This document shows positions 20,381 to 28,421 of a DNA stretch of 64,000 nt, piece after piece (positions within the stretch are counted from its first letter, which is position 1; each line of letters starts with the position of its first letter). The notes under the pieces are model-generated. The model did no database searches, was not told the origin of the DNA, and worked only from the letters and a program-made list of their open reading frames with translations. Position numbers and translations under genes: made by a program. This DNA is from Arsukibacterium perlucidum DSM 18276 (GTDB taxonomy: Bacteria > Pseudomonadota > Gammaproteobacteria > Enterobacterales > Alteromonadaceae), in NCBI RefSeq assembly GCF_000382165.1, contig NZ_KB907702.1, forward strand, positions 124,001-188,000. The letters run 5' to 3'.

Positions 20381-21110
20381 TGGCTGCCACCTCTGTTGCT
20401 GCTACCGCTGTTGCAGTATCTGCTGGCACAAAGCTACCTGACCGCATCTGGTACTGCCGCTGACAACGCTTTGCCAGCTCAGCATTATGCGTTACCAGCA
20501 CCAGCGTTGTGCCCTGACTATCGTTCAGCTCAAATAATAAGTCTTCAATCATTTGGCCGGTCACGGCATCCAGATTAGCAGAAGGCTCATCAGCAAATAA
20601 AATTGCTGGTTTAGTAATAAATGCCCTGGCAATCGCAACCCGCTGCTGTTCACCACCGGATAGCTGCGAAGGATAGAAATCGGCCCGGGCAGTCAACCCT
20701 ACCTGTTCCAGCAAGGCCAGGCCCCGCTCCCGCGCCTTTCTGTCACCCGACAGCTCGGCAGGTAACGTAACGTTCTCCAGCGCTGTTAAACTGGGTAGCA
20801 GCAAAAATGACTGAAACACGAAACCCACGTCCCGTGCTCTTACTCCTGCCCGCTCGTCTTCTGACATCTGATGCAAAGGTTTGCCTGCCATATGTATTTC
20901 ACCGTCGCTCGGTGTATCAAGCCCCGCCAGCAAACTGAGCAGCGTCGACTTGCCTGAGCCGGAGGCGCCCACTATCGCAACCGTTTCCCCACGATTGATT
21001 GTCAGGCTGATATCATGCAGGATAGTCAGTGATCCCTCCGGGACCTTGACACGTTTAGCAAGGTTTATAGCTTTAATATGTAATTCAGGTGTTTTATTCA
21101 TGCGCATCAT
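20370..21110 (-). CDS. ybbA: ABC exporter ATPase, YbbA type
   Basis: ATP-binding subunit, 246 aa from the furthest ATG. Walker A is GASGSGKSTLL, the Q-loop is VFQSF, the signature is LSGGEQQRVAIARA, Walker B is ILFADEPSANLD, and the switch His is in VTHNAEL. Three in-frame ATGs exist at 21110, 21107 and 21101, and none has a clear ribosome site. The last one shares the palindromic CATG with the tesA start on the other strand. It works with the YbbP permease. Confidence 0.92.
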   Translation of the reverse strand: MMRMNKTPELHIKAINLAKRVKVPEGSLTILHDISLTINRGETVAIVGASGSGKSTLLSLLAGLDTPSDGEIHMAGKPLHQMSEDERAGVRARDVGFVFQSFLLLPSLTALENVTLPAELSGDRKARERGLALLEQVGLTARADFYPSQLSGGEQQRVAIARAFITKPAILFADEPSANLDAVTGQMIEDLLFELNDSQGTTLVLVTHNAELAKRCQRQYQMRSGSFVPADTATAVAATEVAANVG

Positions 21111-21687
21111 CTTTTTGTTGTTTATCTGTTTAACCAGTCACATAACTTATGCTGACAAATTACTAATCTTAGGTGACAGCCTGAGTGCCGCCTACGGTAT
21201 GCAACAACACCAGGGCTGGCCAGCGCTGCTGCAGAAAAACACTGAATGGCAGCTTATTAATGCCAGTATCAGTGGTGAAACCACCGCCGGTGGTCTGGCC
21301 CGCCTGCCGGCGCTGCTGACAGAGCATCAGCCAGCTGCTGTGATGATTGAACTGGGTGGCAATGACGGTTTGCGGGGCTTCTCGGTAGAGCTCATTCAGG
21401 CAAACCTCAGTAAAATCATTACGCTGGTAAAGCAGCATAATGCCCAGCCGTTGCTAATGCAAATACGGATCCCACCCAACTATGGACCACGCTATGTCAG
21501 ACAATTTACAGCACTATATCCACAACTTGCCGAACAGCATCAGATTACACTATGGCCGTTTTTTATGGATAGTATTGCGATTAATAGCGATTTAATGATG
21601 GCAGATGGTATTCATCCAAACATCGCAGCCCAACCGATGATTAGTGACTTTATGGCGGATTTACTGACAGAATTAGAGAAGAAATAA
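21100..21687 (+). CDS. tesA: Acyl-CoA thioesterase I / lysophospholipase TesA
   Basis: 195-aa periplasmic SGNH hydrolase. It has a signal peptide (about 18 residues, ending TYA) and then LLILGDSLSA with catalytic Ser27. The Gly block is followed by GGNDGLRG, and the C-terminal Asp/His are in DGIHPN. It hydrolyses acyl thioesters and lysophospholipids by family. The frame is open far upstream on the + strand inside ybbA, but only the ATG at 21100 begins a signal peptide. It diverges from ybbA with overlapping 5' ends. Confidence 0.93.
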   Translation: MRIIFLLFICLTSHITYADKLLILGDSLSAAYGMQQHQGWPALLQKNTEWQLINASISGETTAGGLARLPALLTEHQPAAVMIELGGNDGLRGFSVELIQANLSKIITLVKQHNAQPLLMQIRIPPNYGPRYVRQFTALYPQLAEQHQITLWPFFMDSIAINSDLMMADGIHPNIAAQPMISDFMADLLTELEKK

Positions 21688-21709
21688 ATTTGGGGAAAAT
21701 GGGCTTTGC

Positions 21710-21727
21710 GCGGTGTTCTGACACCGC
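21710..21727. terminator. Hairpin between tesA and the tRNA operon
   Basis: Perfect stem GCGGTGT / ACACCGC with loop TCTG, between two convergent transcription units. There is no T-run on either side, so it may be a weak or Rho-assisted bidirectional end. The right part (21720-21738) also resembles the tRNA-Glu anticodon arm in the opposite orientation. Confidence 0.4.
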
Positions 21728-21774
21728 CTTCACGGCGATAGAATGGGCAATAAGGAATAGATATAAAATTCAGA

Positions 21775-21850
21775 TGGCGTCCCCTAGGGGATTCGAACCC
21801 CTGTTACCGCCGTGAAAGGGCGGTGTCCTAGGCCTCTAGACGAAGGGGAC
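21775..21850 (-). tRNA. tRNA-Glu (UUC)
   Basis: 76-base tRNA with encoded CCA. The acceptor stem is GTCCCCT/AGGGGAC, the anticodon loop CTTTCAC (anticodon TTC), and the T-loop GTTCGAATC. It is identical to the copy upstream and is the third and last gene of the leftward tRNA operon. Confidence 0.97.
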
Positions 21851-21888
21851 ATAACAGTACACATCAGAACATGGTGCTTTAGCTAAAG

Positions 21889-21964
21889 TGGCGTCCCCTA
21901 GGGGATTCGAACCCCTGTTACCGCCGTGAAAGGGCGGTGTCCTAGGCCTCTAGACGAAGGGGAC
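21889..21964 (-). tRNA. tRNA-Glu (UUC), second copy
   Basis: Identical 76-base sequence to the neighbouring tRNA-Glu, separated by 38 bases. Anticodon TTC, CCA encoded. Middle gene of the operon. Confidence 0.97.
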
Positions 21965-21977
21965 GCACTGGAAATCT

Positions 21978-22053
<76 letters not shown>

Positions 22054-22106
22054 ACACTTTTGCACCCAGCCATTTCGCCGAAACGTTATCGCTGAACACG
22101 GGGCGC

Positions 22107-22135
22107 ATTCTAGGGTGACACCGTAAATGTGTCAA
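22107..22135 (-). promoter_or_regulatory. Strong promoter of the tRNA operon with GC-rich discriminator
   Basis: On the minus strand, TTGACA (22135-22130), 17-base spacer, TAGAAT (22112-22107), followed directly by GCGCCCCG. A consensus -35, near-consensus -10 and GC-rich discriminator are the classic features of stringently controlled stable-RNA promoters. AT-rich sequence upstream could act as an UP element. Confidence 0.8.
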
Positions 22136-22430
22136 CAGTTTTTTCTAGCCAAAATTTTGTTCGGCCATTTTTTAAACTCTCCGCTTAAAATTCCAGCTAA
22201 TAAGCGGCCAGCCCCCTGATTTTTCGATAACTTTCTTTGTCCTGATTCATTAAGTTACCAGGGTTAAGCTTAGCGCACTGTCTAGAGGCAAATCACACAA
22301 AACCAGCTGCAGTTATCGTCTTTAGCAGAGAATTTGTATACACTGCAAGCATAGTGCATTTGCAGAGCTGTATTCAAAGATCAAGGATAATCATTTGAAT
22401 ACCTGCTCACTTATTAATAAGGACATTACT
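22136..22430. other. Intergenic region between tRNA operon and XrtA locus
   Basis: About 295 bases without a gene. The left part is AT-rich and probably the UP element of the tRNA promoter. The right part must hold the promoter of the first XrtA-locus gene; only weak -10-like TATACA (about 22337-22342) is visible. The 9-mer TGCAGAGCT at 22361-22369 is the inverse of a repeat in front of the EpsB gene. Confidence 0.5.
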
Positions 22431-23426
22431 ATGTACGAATCCTACTATGGTTTAAATCAGCGCCCTTTTCAGCTTACACCGAATCCCAACTGGTTTTTTG
22501 CCAGTAAATTACACAAGCGCGCCCTTGCTTATCTGCAATATGGTTTAACCCAGGGTGAAGGTTTTATCGTTATTACCGGTGATGTTGGTACCGGCAAAAC
22601 GACCATTGCTAATCAGCTCCTTAATCAGCTTAATCAAGACGAAATTATCGCCAAGCAAATTGTCACATCAAAGTTGTCGCCTGATAATCTGATCAGAATG
22701 ATTGCATCAAGCTTTAACCTGGTGGTAACCGAGCAAAATAAAGCCAGCTATCTGGATGCAATTTACAGCTACTTAAAGCGTCTGCACGCCCAGCACCGTC
22801 GTGCCCTGTTGATCGTGGATGAGGCTCAGAATCTGCCACTCGAATCGATTGAAGAGTTAAGAATGTTGTCTAATTTTCAGGTCAATGGCAAACCGCTGCT
22901 GCAAAGCTTTTTACTGGGCCAGAATGAACTTAACCCTATTATTCAGGCACCCAATATGGAGCAATTCCGGCAGCGCATTATAGCGTCATCTAATCTGACA
23001 GCTTTACAAACCGACGAAACACGCGCTTATATTGAATTCAGGTTGAATCAGGCAGGGGCAAAAGCAGGTTTAATCGAAGACGACTGCTACCTACATATTC
23101 AGCAGTTTAGTCGTGGTATCCCCAGAAAAATAAACCTGTTGATGGACAGGGTTATGCTATATGGCTATCTGGAAGAGCTAACAACTATCGGGGAGAAAGA
23201 TTTGCTGGCTGTCGTCAGCGAACTATCACAGGAAGTAGCTAATCAGGTGCCACCGCAGCAGATAACAGAAACTAAGCCAGCTGACACTAAACCGGCAATG
23301 CTGTCAGATATTAACGCAATGTTAGACAGCTCATTAGAACAGAAAGTTAAGCTGGCAAAAGAACTCGACCAGCTACTGAAAAAACAAAAGCAATTGCTGG
23401 TAGACGGCCAGCATAAAGAAAACTAA
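22431..23426 (+). CDS. XrtA-locus ExeA/GspA-like ATPase
   Basis: 331-aa AAA ATPase of the kind regularly found in exosortase A loci (TIGR03015 type). It begins MYESYYGLNQRPFQLTPNP. Walker A is GDVGTGKTT near residue 50, Walker B LLIVDEAQNL, and the arginine-containing segment FRQRI follows. The frame opens at a TTG at 22395, but the ATG at 22431 has AAGGA upstream and is the family start. A C-terminal tail of about 60 residues is charged and helical. It is the first gene of the exopolysaccharide region and converges on the beta-barrel gene. Its exact job is unknown; energising export or assembly is assumed. Confidence 0.9.
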   Translation: MYESYYGLNQRPFQLTPNPNWFFASKLHKRALAYLQYGLTQGEGFIVITGDVGTGKTTIANQLLNQLNQDEIIAKQIVTSKLSPDNLIRMIASSFNLVVTEQNKASYLDAIYSYLKRLHAQHRRALLIVDEAQNLPLESIEELRMLSNFQVNGKPLLQSFLLGQNELNPIIQAPNMEQFRQRIIASSNLTALQTDETRAYIEFRLNQAGAKAGLIEDDCYLHIQQFSRGIPRKINLLMDRVMLYGYLEELTTIGEKDLLAVVSELSQEVANQVPPQQITETKPADTKPAMLSDINAMLDSSLEQKVKLAKELDQLLKKQKQLLVDGQHKEN

Positions 23427-23449
23427 GTTCAGCAATTAACAAAACTGCC

Positions 23450-23488
23450 GTGGCTAACTGTTAAAAATTATAAATATAGGTTAGCCAC
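23450..23488. terminator. Inverted repeat at the ends of two convergent genes
   Basis: GTGGCTAAC (23450-23458) and GTTAGCCAC (23480-23488) form a 9-bp stem around an AT-rich 21-base loop. The loop holds the stop codon of the beta-barrel gene. The position between convergent operons suggests a shared transcript end. Confidence 0.45.
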
Positions 23489-25086
23489 AGCCGGTTTTCA
23501 CTGCCATTAAAGCGGTCTATATTAGAATTCCGCTCTATCCTGCGCAGCGACAATGACATTTCTGAATGCTCTGTAAGCGTCATGTCATATCCTACTGACA
23601 TCAGAATATTGTCGTCTTCGCGATTAGCAAACTCGTAATCAATCTGATACACCCGTAGCGCCGCATTAATACTGCTTCGTTCAGACAACCGCCAGCCCGT
23701 GTTTAAGTTTATACTGCGACCTTCTTGCTCTTCGTTACGCTCAACATATTCAGTATCACTGACATTCATCACTAAATTTACGCTGAGTCGCCGCTTACTG
23801 TAACCCAGTGCAAAAGTAGCTGAGCGGCGCAATACCAACTCCTGATCAAGTTCAAGCCCGACATCAAACGCCTGCTGGTATGACTCACCGGGTAACGGTA
23901 TGTAGTTGGCATTTGGCGGACGGAAACAGTCGGTAAACTCAATTGCCGTTTGAGGACAGACAAAAATACCCAAATCTATCAACTCACGGTCTAAAAAGGT
24001 CTGCGTTTGCACCGTGTCGGTTACGCTTAAACGCATTGTTAAGGCGCGAACATTGTACTGGCCGGCAAGATTGGCGGTCCGGCCAAAATAGCGGCGATCA
24101 AACGAGCCTTCCAGCGACGTCCGTCGGCTTGGTGCCAGATAAAACTCCGTGGCCCAGTACGTATTATCTTCATCTTCTTCATCAAAGCGCTTGGTTGTCG
24201 AACTGTTAAAGGAAACGTTTACCCAGGATACCCGGCCTAACTTAAGTTCAATACCTGCGCCATATGAAGCAAACTCATTCTGGTAAAAGTTATTGTTATC
24301 GGTGTACTCGTAACTACCCCGACCAATTAATGATAAACGCGAGAACAGTGGTAAGCCAATCAACGCTTGCGCTAGCCGGTTGTCGTAAGGACGAATGTCC
24401 CGGCGCTCAGTTTTACCAAGGGCGCCTTCAAGCCGCCAGAAAGCTGTTTTGGAACGATCACGGCTGGCAAGAAGTAATCCGGCACGATAGTTGTCACTGT
24501 CAAATGCCGGCAAGCCGTCATCAACATCGGGCCTGTCACTTTCGCTGTGGTTATATTCCAGCCTCAAAACAGCGTTCAGATCACTGTATGATGCGGTGGC
24601 AAGGTTAAGGAAACTGCCATAAGAAGTGGCTTCACTAAGCTCGCCACCGGCAGTAATTTTATCGCTAAAAACACCATTTTGGGTGTTACGAACCTGATAA
24701 CTATTGCGGGCGTTAATCCCCCACGTTAACCGGTCCTGGTATAACGACAAGACATTACTAAAGCTGAACTCATCGTAGCTGCGGTTACTGCGCTGGCTGT
24801 CTTCATAAAACAACGACTCATGTTGCCAGCTAAAACGGGTTTGCAGTACTTTAGAGCTTAATGAAAAATCTATTGACGGCGACAAAGCCAGCGCCAGACC
24901 GTCATCAGTACCGTCTGTATCAAACTGGTCAATCTGGTATGCATAACTGCTGGCCCGGATCTGCGGCGTTATTGTAGTTTCCACCGCCATCGCCGGCCAC
25001 GTTGCAACCATCGAGGTTATTAACAAGCCACAGCACGTTACAAATTGTCGCGGCTTAACTTGCGCCATAGTAATAGCCATAACCAT
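23461..25086 (-). CDS. XrtA-locus outer-membrane beta-barrel protein
   Basis: 541-aa protein with an N-terminal signal peptide (ending PAMA) and an amphipathic beta-strand pattern throughout. It finishes with the aromatic terminal strand LWLTYIYNF, typical of outer-membrane barrels. It fits the TIGR03016-type 'PEP-CTERM system associated' barrel, which sits next to the tyrosine kinase in these loci and probably forms the outer-membrane route for the polysaccharide (inference). The start overlaps the kinase gene by 32 bases; AGGGA precedes the ATG at 25086, with later in-frame ATGs at 25080 and 25068 possible. Confidence 0.85.
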   Translation of the reverse strand: MVMAITMAQVKPRQFVTCCGLLITSMVATWPAMAVETTITPQIRASSYAYQIDQFDTDGTDDGLALALSPSIDFSLSSKVLQTRFSWQHESLFYEDSQRSNRSYDEFSFSNVLSLYQDRLTWGINARNSYQVRNTQNGVFSDKITAGGELSEATSYGSFLNLATASYSDLNAVLRLEYNHSESDRPDVDDGLPAFDSDNYRAGLLLASRDRSKTAFWRLEGALGKTERRDIRPYDNRLAQALIGLPLFSRLSLIGRGSYEYTDNNNFYQNEFASYGAGIELKLGRVSWVNVSFNSSTTKRFDEEDEDNTYWATEFYLAPSRRTSLEGSFDRRYFGRTANLAGQYNVRALTMRLSVTDTVQTQTFLDRELIDLGIFVCPQTAIEFTDCFRPPNANYIPLPGESYQQAFDVGLELDQELVLRRSATFALGYSKRRLSVNLVMNVSDTEYVERNEEQEGRSINLNTGWRLSERSSINAALRVYQIDYEFANREDDNILMSVGYDMTLTEHSEMSLSLRRIERNSNIDRFNGSENRLWLTYIYNF

Positions 25087-25957
25087 AACCTTTTCCCTGG
25101 TTCCGGTGTGCTTTATTAATCAGGAAGCCCACTGCCATTTCTTTTGGCAATAATGATACCGACTGCTCAATCTCTGCCAGACGGGTACGGTTCTCTTCCA
25201 CCACTACCACCGCCTGACCGCACATTGCCGCCATTACCGCCGTTTCGTTAACGCCAAGCAACGGCGGGGCATCAAAAATAACGATACGATCAGAGTAGCG
25301 GGTAGCAAACTCATTTACCAGTTGCGTCATTCGCTCACTGGCAAGCAACTCAGTCGATAAATGATGCGGCGAGCCGGCAGTAATAATTTTCAGTCGTTCC
25401 ACATTAGTGCTCAGCAGAATGTCAGGTACCGTCACATCGGCTGACTGCAAATAATCTGTCAGCCCTAAGCTATGACTGATATTAAGCGTTTTACTGATAT
25501 TAGGCCGCAACACATCAGCATCAACCAGCAACACTGTTTTGTCCTGTTCCAACGCAATACTAAGCGCCAGATTAATTGACGAGAACGTTTTACCCTCACC
25601 TGGTCTGGAACTACTAACCAGGATCAAATTAGGATGGTGCAGTGTTTTACTTAAAACACCAAACGCATTGTTAATAAGTTTACGCTTAATCACCCGGTAT
25701 TCTTCGTTGATCAGCCGGCGCTCTTTAGACAGCGAAACAAAGTTTCTTTTCTCAAGTGACGCCAAATCTAACTGCACAGTATGTATTGAAGCATCCCTGG
25801 CAACGGTAGCTTCAGGAACACTTGTATGTTGCGCTGTTTGTTCATCAATATTTTCAGCAACACCCTGCACTTGCTGGGTATTCTGCTGCCCGTTATTGTC
25901 AGTCTGGCCAGTGCTATCTCGATTTAACTTAGTTACCGCTTTTTCAATAGTACTCAT
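25055..25957 (-). CDS. XrtA-locus bacterial tyrosine kinase (CpsD/Wzc kinase-like)
   Basis: 300-aa soluble BY-kinase (TIGR03018 type). Walker A is SSRPGEGKTFSSINLA, Walker A' LLVDADVLRPN, Walker B IVIFDAPPLL. The C-terminus is a tyrosine-rich autophosphorylation tail (YGYGYYYGAS). The N-terminal 70 residues are polar and variable. It works with the chain-length determinant, whose gene overlaps by four bases, to control polymer length and export. Confidence 0.92.
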   Translation of the reverse strand: MSTIEKAVTKLNRDSTGQTDNNGQQNTQQVQGVAENIDEQTAQHTSVPEATVARDASIHTVQLDLASLEKRNFVSLSKERRLINEEYRVIKRKLINNAFGVLSKTLHHPNLILVSSSRPGEGKTFSSINLALSIALEQDKTVLLVDADVLRPNISKTLNISHSLGLTDYLQSADVTVPDILLSTNVERLKIITAGSPHHLSTELLASERMTQLVNEFATRYSDRIVIFDAPPLLGVNETAVMAAMCGQAVVVVEENRTRLAEIEQSVSLLPKEMAVGFLINKAHRNQGKGYGYGYYYGAS

Positions 25958-27546
25958 CGGATCACCCTTAACAACATCTCGGCTGAGCGGCCAAACAACA
26001 TCTCATTACTCAACAACGCCAGGTAACATAATACCAGTGCCCCGCTTAGCGCGGTAAAGTAGACAAAGTGCAGCCTTACCTGCTTTAAAATAGCGCCTTT
26101 TTCGGTATGAGATACCACACCAAATACCGGTATATCCGTAATACTCTGCAGCTGAGAAGCCCGGGATAAAACAGGTGAAATTAGACTGCGTAAGAATGCC
26201 ATCGCGATGCCGGCAGCGACCCCTAACAACAACACCAGGGTATACAGCATTCCTCGTGGCGGACCAGAAGGAGTTAAGGGCACTCGTGGTGGCTCAATAA
26301 TATTAAATTGCACGTCTTGTTCAGTCGCTTCTGCCCGACGAGATAATTCAGCTTGCTCGCGCTTGCCTAATAAAGCTTCATATTTAGATTTTGTAATCTG
26401 ATAATCACGATTAAGGCCGGTAAATTCAGCCTCAATTTCCGGAATAAGGTTAAGTTTACTTTCCAAATCTTCTACCTGATCCGCATAAGCCTGAACCCGC
26501 ACCCGGCTTGACGCTACTTCAGTTTCCAGCCGGGCTACATTTATCCGTAGCTCCTGATAAACCGGGTTCTGGTTAAAACTGTTGCCAGTTCTTCCTTCCG
26601 GCATACTGCTGGCAACAAGTTGTAACTCTTCTTCACGCTGACTCTTCAACCGTTCCAGCAACCGCTTGGTTTCCAGTACATCCGGATGATTTTCAGTGTA
26701 ACGAATAAGTAAGCCATCTAACTGAGCAGACAAGCTACGGATCCGTTCATCAAACTGGGTTGCGACACCGCCATTACCACCAGCAAAAGGCATCACGCCA
26801 AATACCGGCTCTTCGCCGGTTAACTGACTTCTGGCCGATGCCAAACGTGTTTCCTGCTCTTTAAGTTCCAGCCTTGCCGCTTCAAGCCGGCGCTTTTCCT
26901 GAGTCAACTGGCTGTAATAATCGGTTTCATTGCCTTGCAGCATGGCCATCCGGTTCTTTTTAAAGTCAGATAAGCGCAATTCCGCTTCAACCAGCCGGTT
27001 TTCATATTCAGCAATTTCGCTATTTAAAAAGCTTTCAGCCGCCTGAGAGTCTGCCCTGCTCGACCCTAAACGGTTCTCAACAAATGTATTCAGGGTTTCC
27101 TGCACCACACTTAACGCCCGCTGGGGTACCGGATTGCTGTAAGAAATGACGTAAATATTTTCTCTGCCAGAACCAGAAATTTTAATATTCTTCTGCAGAG
27201 AATCAATTAAAGACTCAAATTGCTTCTCATTTTTCGCCTGAATATCAAGATCTGTTGCTCTGGCAATTTTTTCCAGATTGGGCCGGCTTAACAGTGTTCT
27301 GGCCATTAACTGTATTTCCTGATCGGTATTGCTTCTAAGGGCAAGACCGCGCAGCAATGGCTCGAGAAAAGTGCGGGTTTCAACAAAAAGTTTGGCATTC
27401 GCCTCATAGGTCGGTGGCAGGCTGTAGACATAAAACCATCCCACCGGACACACCAGCCAGGCTGTAATTACGATATAACGCCGGCGCAGCCAAATACCCT
27501 GCATATAGGTATGAAGCAGCTCTATCGCCTGTTGCAACTCTCTCAT
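25954..27546 (-). CDS. XrtA-locus chain-length determinant (Wzz/PCP family)
   Basis: 530-aa inner-membrane polysaccharide co-polymerase (TIGR03007 type). It has helix 1 near residues 25-45 and a Wzz domain. A long periplasmic coiled coil follows (about 165-390, rich in ESELRL-type heptads), then a Pro-rich segment before helix 2 (PSGPPRGMLYTLVLLLG). A further hydrophobic segment lies near the C-terminus (FVYFTALSGALVLCYLALL). Second gene of the leftward export operon. Confidence 0.9.
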   Translation of the reverse strand: MRELQQAIELLHTYMQGIWLRRRYIVITAWLVCPVGWFYVYSLPPTYEANAKLFVETRTFLEPLLRGLALRSNTDQEIQLMARTLLSRPNLEKIARATDLDIQAKNEKQFESLIDSLQKNIKISGSGRENIYVISYSNPVPQRALSVVQETLNTFVENRLGSSRADSQAAESFLNSEIAEYENRLVEAELRLSDFKKNRMAMLQGNETDYYSQLTQEKRRLEAARLELKEQETRLASARSQLTGEEPVFGVMPFAGGNGGVATQFDERIRSLSAQLDGLLIRYTENHPDVLETKRLLERLKSQREEELQLVASSMPEGRTGNSFNQNPVYQELRINVARLETEVASSRVRVQAYADQVEDLESKLNLIPEIEAEFTGLNRDYQITKSKYEALLGKREQAELSRRAEATEQDVQFNIIEPPRVPLTPSGPPRGMLYTLVLLLGVAAGIAMAFLRSLISPVLSRASQLQSITDIPVFGVVSHTEKGAILKQVRLHFVYFTALSGALVLCYLALLSNEMLFGRSAEMLLRVIR

Positions 27547-27592
27547 CTATCCTCCGTGAACAACATATCCATTATTGCCAGTCGATCAAATA

Positions 27593-28228
27593 CTAAAACC
27601 ATGCTTCAGGGATAATCACAATGTCACCTGGCAGAATATCCACATTGGCACTAATGTTGCCATCGCGGATTAAATCGTCCAGTCGCAGGCTATAGGTCAC
27701 CTGGCCACCACTGCTGGTTCGCACCAATTTAGCGCCGTTACCATCAGCGAAGTCTGTCAAACCACCAACAGCTATCATCAGGTCAAGTACCGTCATATAT
27801 TCCCGGTAACTAATGGCCTGCGGATTCGTGGCTTCGCCAATAACCCTTACCTGCTCACTGTAGGGGCCGACGAAATTAGTAACAGAAACCGTAACTACCG
27901 GGTCACGTATATATTTACCCAGTATTTGCTCCATATCACGGGCAATCTGAGTCGGCGTTTTACCGCTCACCGGAACATCTTCAACCAATGAGGTAGAAAT
28001 TTTACCATCAGGCCTGACAATAAAGCTGCCGGACAATTCAGGATTGCGCCAGACAAAGATAGTCAAGCTGTCGTTAGGGCCAACCAGATACTGATAGTTT
28101 GATACCGAAGTGGTCAGAGATTTCTGCACTGTGGCACGGGGCAATTGCCTGTTGCTGGAACAAGCAGTGATAGAACTTAGTATAACCAGCACCAATACCA
28201 GTGCCGCTAAGAGTCGGTTTGCAATCAT
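27593..28228 (-). CDS. XrtA-locus polysaccharide export lipoprotein (Wza/EpsE-like)
   Basis: 211-aa outer-membrane export protein (TIGR03027 type). It has a lipoprotein signal with lipobox ITAC (Cys at residue 23), then the export domain starting YLVGPNDSLTIFVWRNPELSG and SLBB-like segments (VRVIGEATNPQAISYREYMTVLDLM). The start at 28228 has AAAGGA eight bases upstream; the frame extends 14 codons further without a ribosome site. It is the first gene of the leftward operon and diverges from the EpsB gene. Confidence 0.92.
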   Translation of the reverse strand: MIANRLLAALVLVLVILSSITACSSNRQLPRATVQKSLTTSVSNYQYLVGPNDSLTIFVWRNPELSGSFIVRPDGKISTSLVEDVPVSGKTPTQIARDMEQILGKYIRDPVVTVSVTNFVGPYSEQVRVIGEATNPQAISYREYMTVLDLMIAVGGLTDFADGNGAKLVRTSSGGQVTYSLRLDDLIRDGNISANVDILPGDIVIIPEAWF

Positions 28229-28371
28229 AAAACGCGTCCTTTTGTTTGCTGCGAGCATAATATAACGCAAAACTTTACTCTTGTGCTGTATTTTTGAAAA
28301 TTAAATTTTTACATAGTTCTAGATATAGCACGATTTTTAGGCTAAATTAGACAGCACTGTGTAGTAGTCGG

Positions 28372-28393
28372 AAGCTCTGCACAAAGCTCTGCA
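28372..28393. repeat. Short direct repeat in divergent export/EpsB promoter region
   Basis: AAGCTCTGCA occurs twice with a 12-base period (28372-28381, 28384-28393), just upstream of the EpsB gene ribosome site. Nine of these bases occur inverted in front of the locus ATPase (22361-22369). It could be a regulator site; evidence is only the repetition. Confidence 0.35.
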
Positions 28394-28421
28394 TAAGCAA
28401 CAAACGCACAAGGAAGTCGTT

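Noticed and set aside
22136-22430. Sigma-54 promoter expected in XrtA loci
   Set aside because: No TGGCAC-N5-TTGC match was found here or in the 28271-28421 intergenic region.
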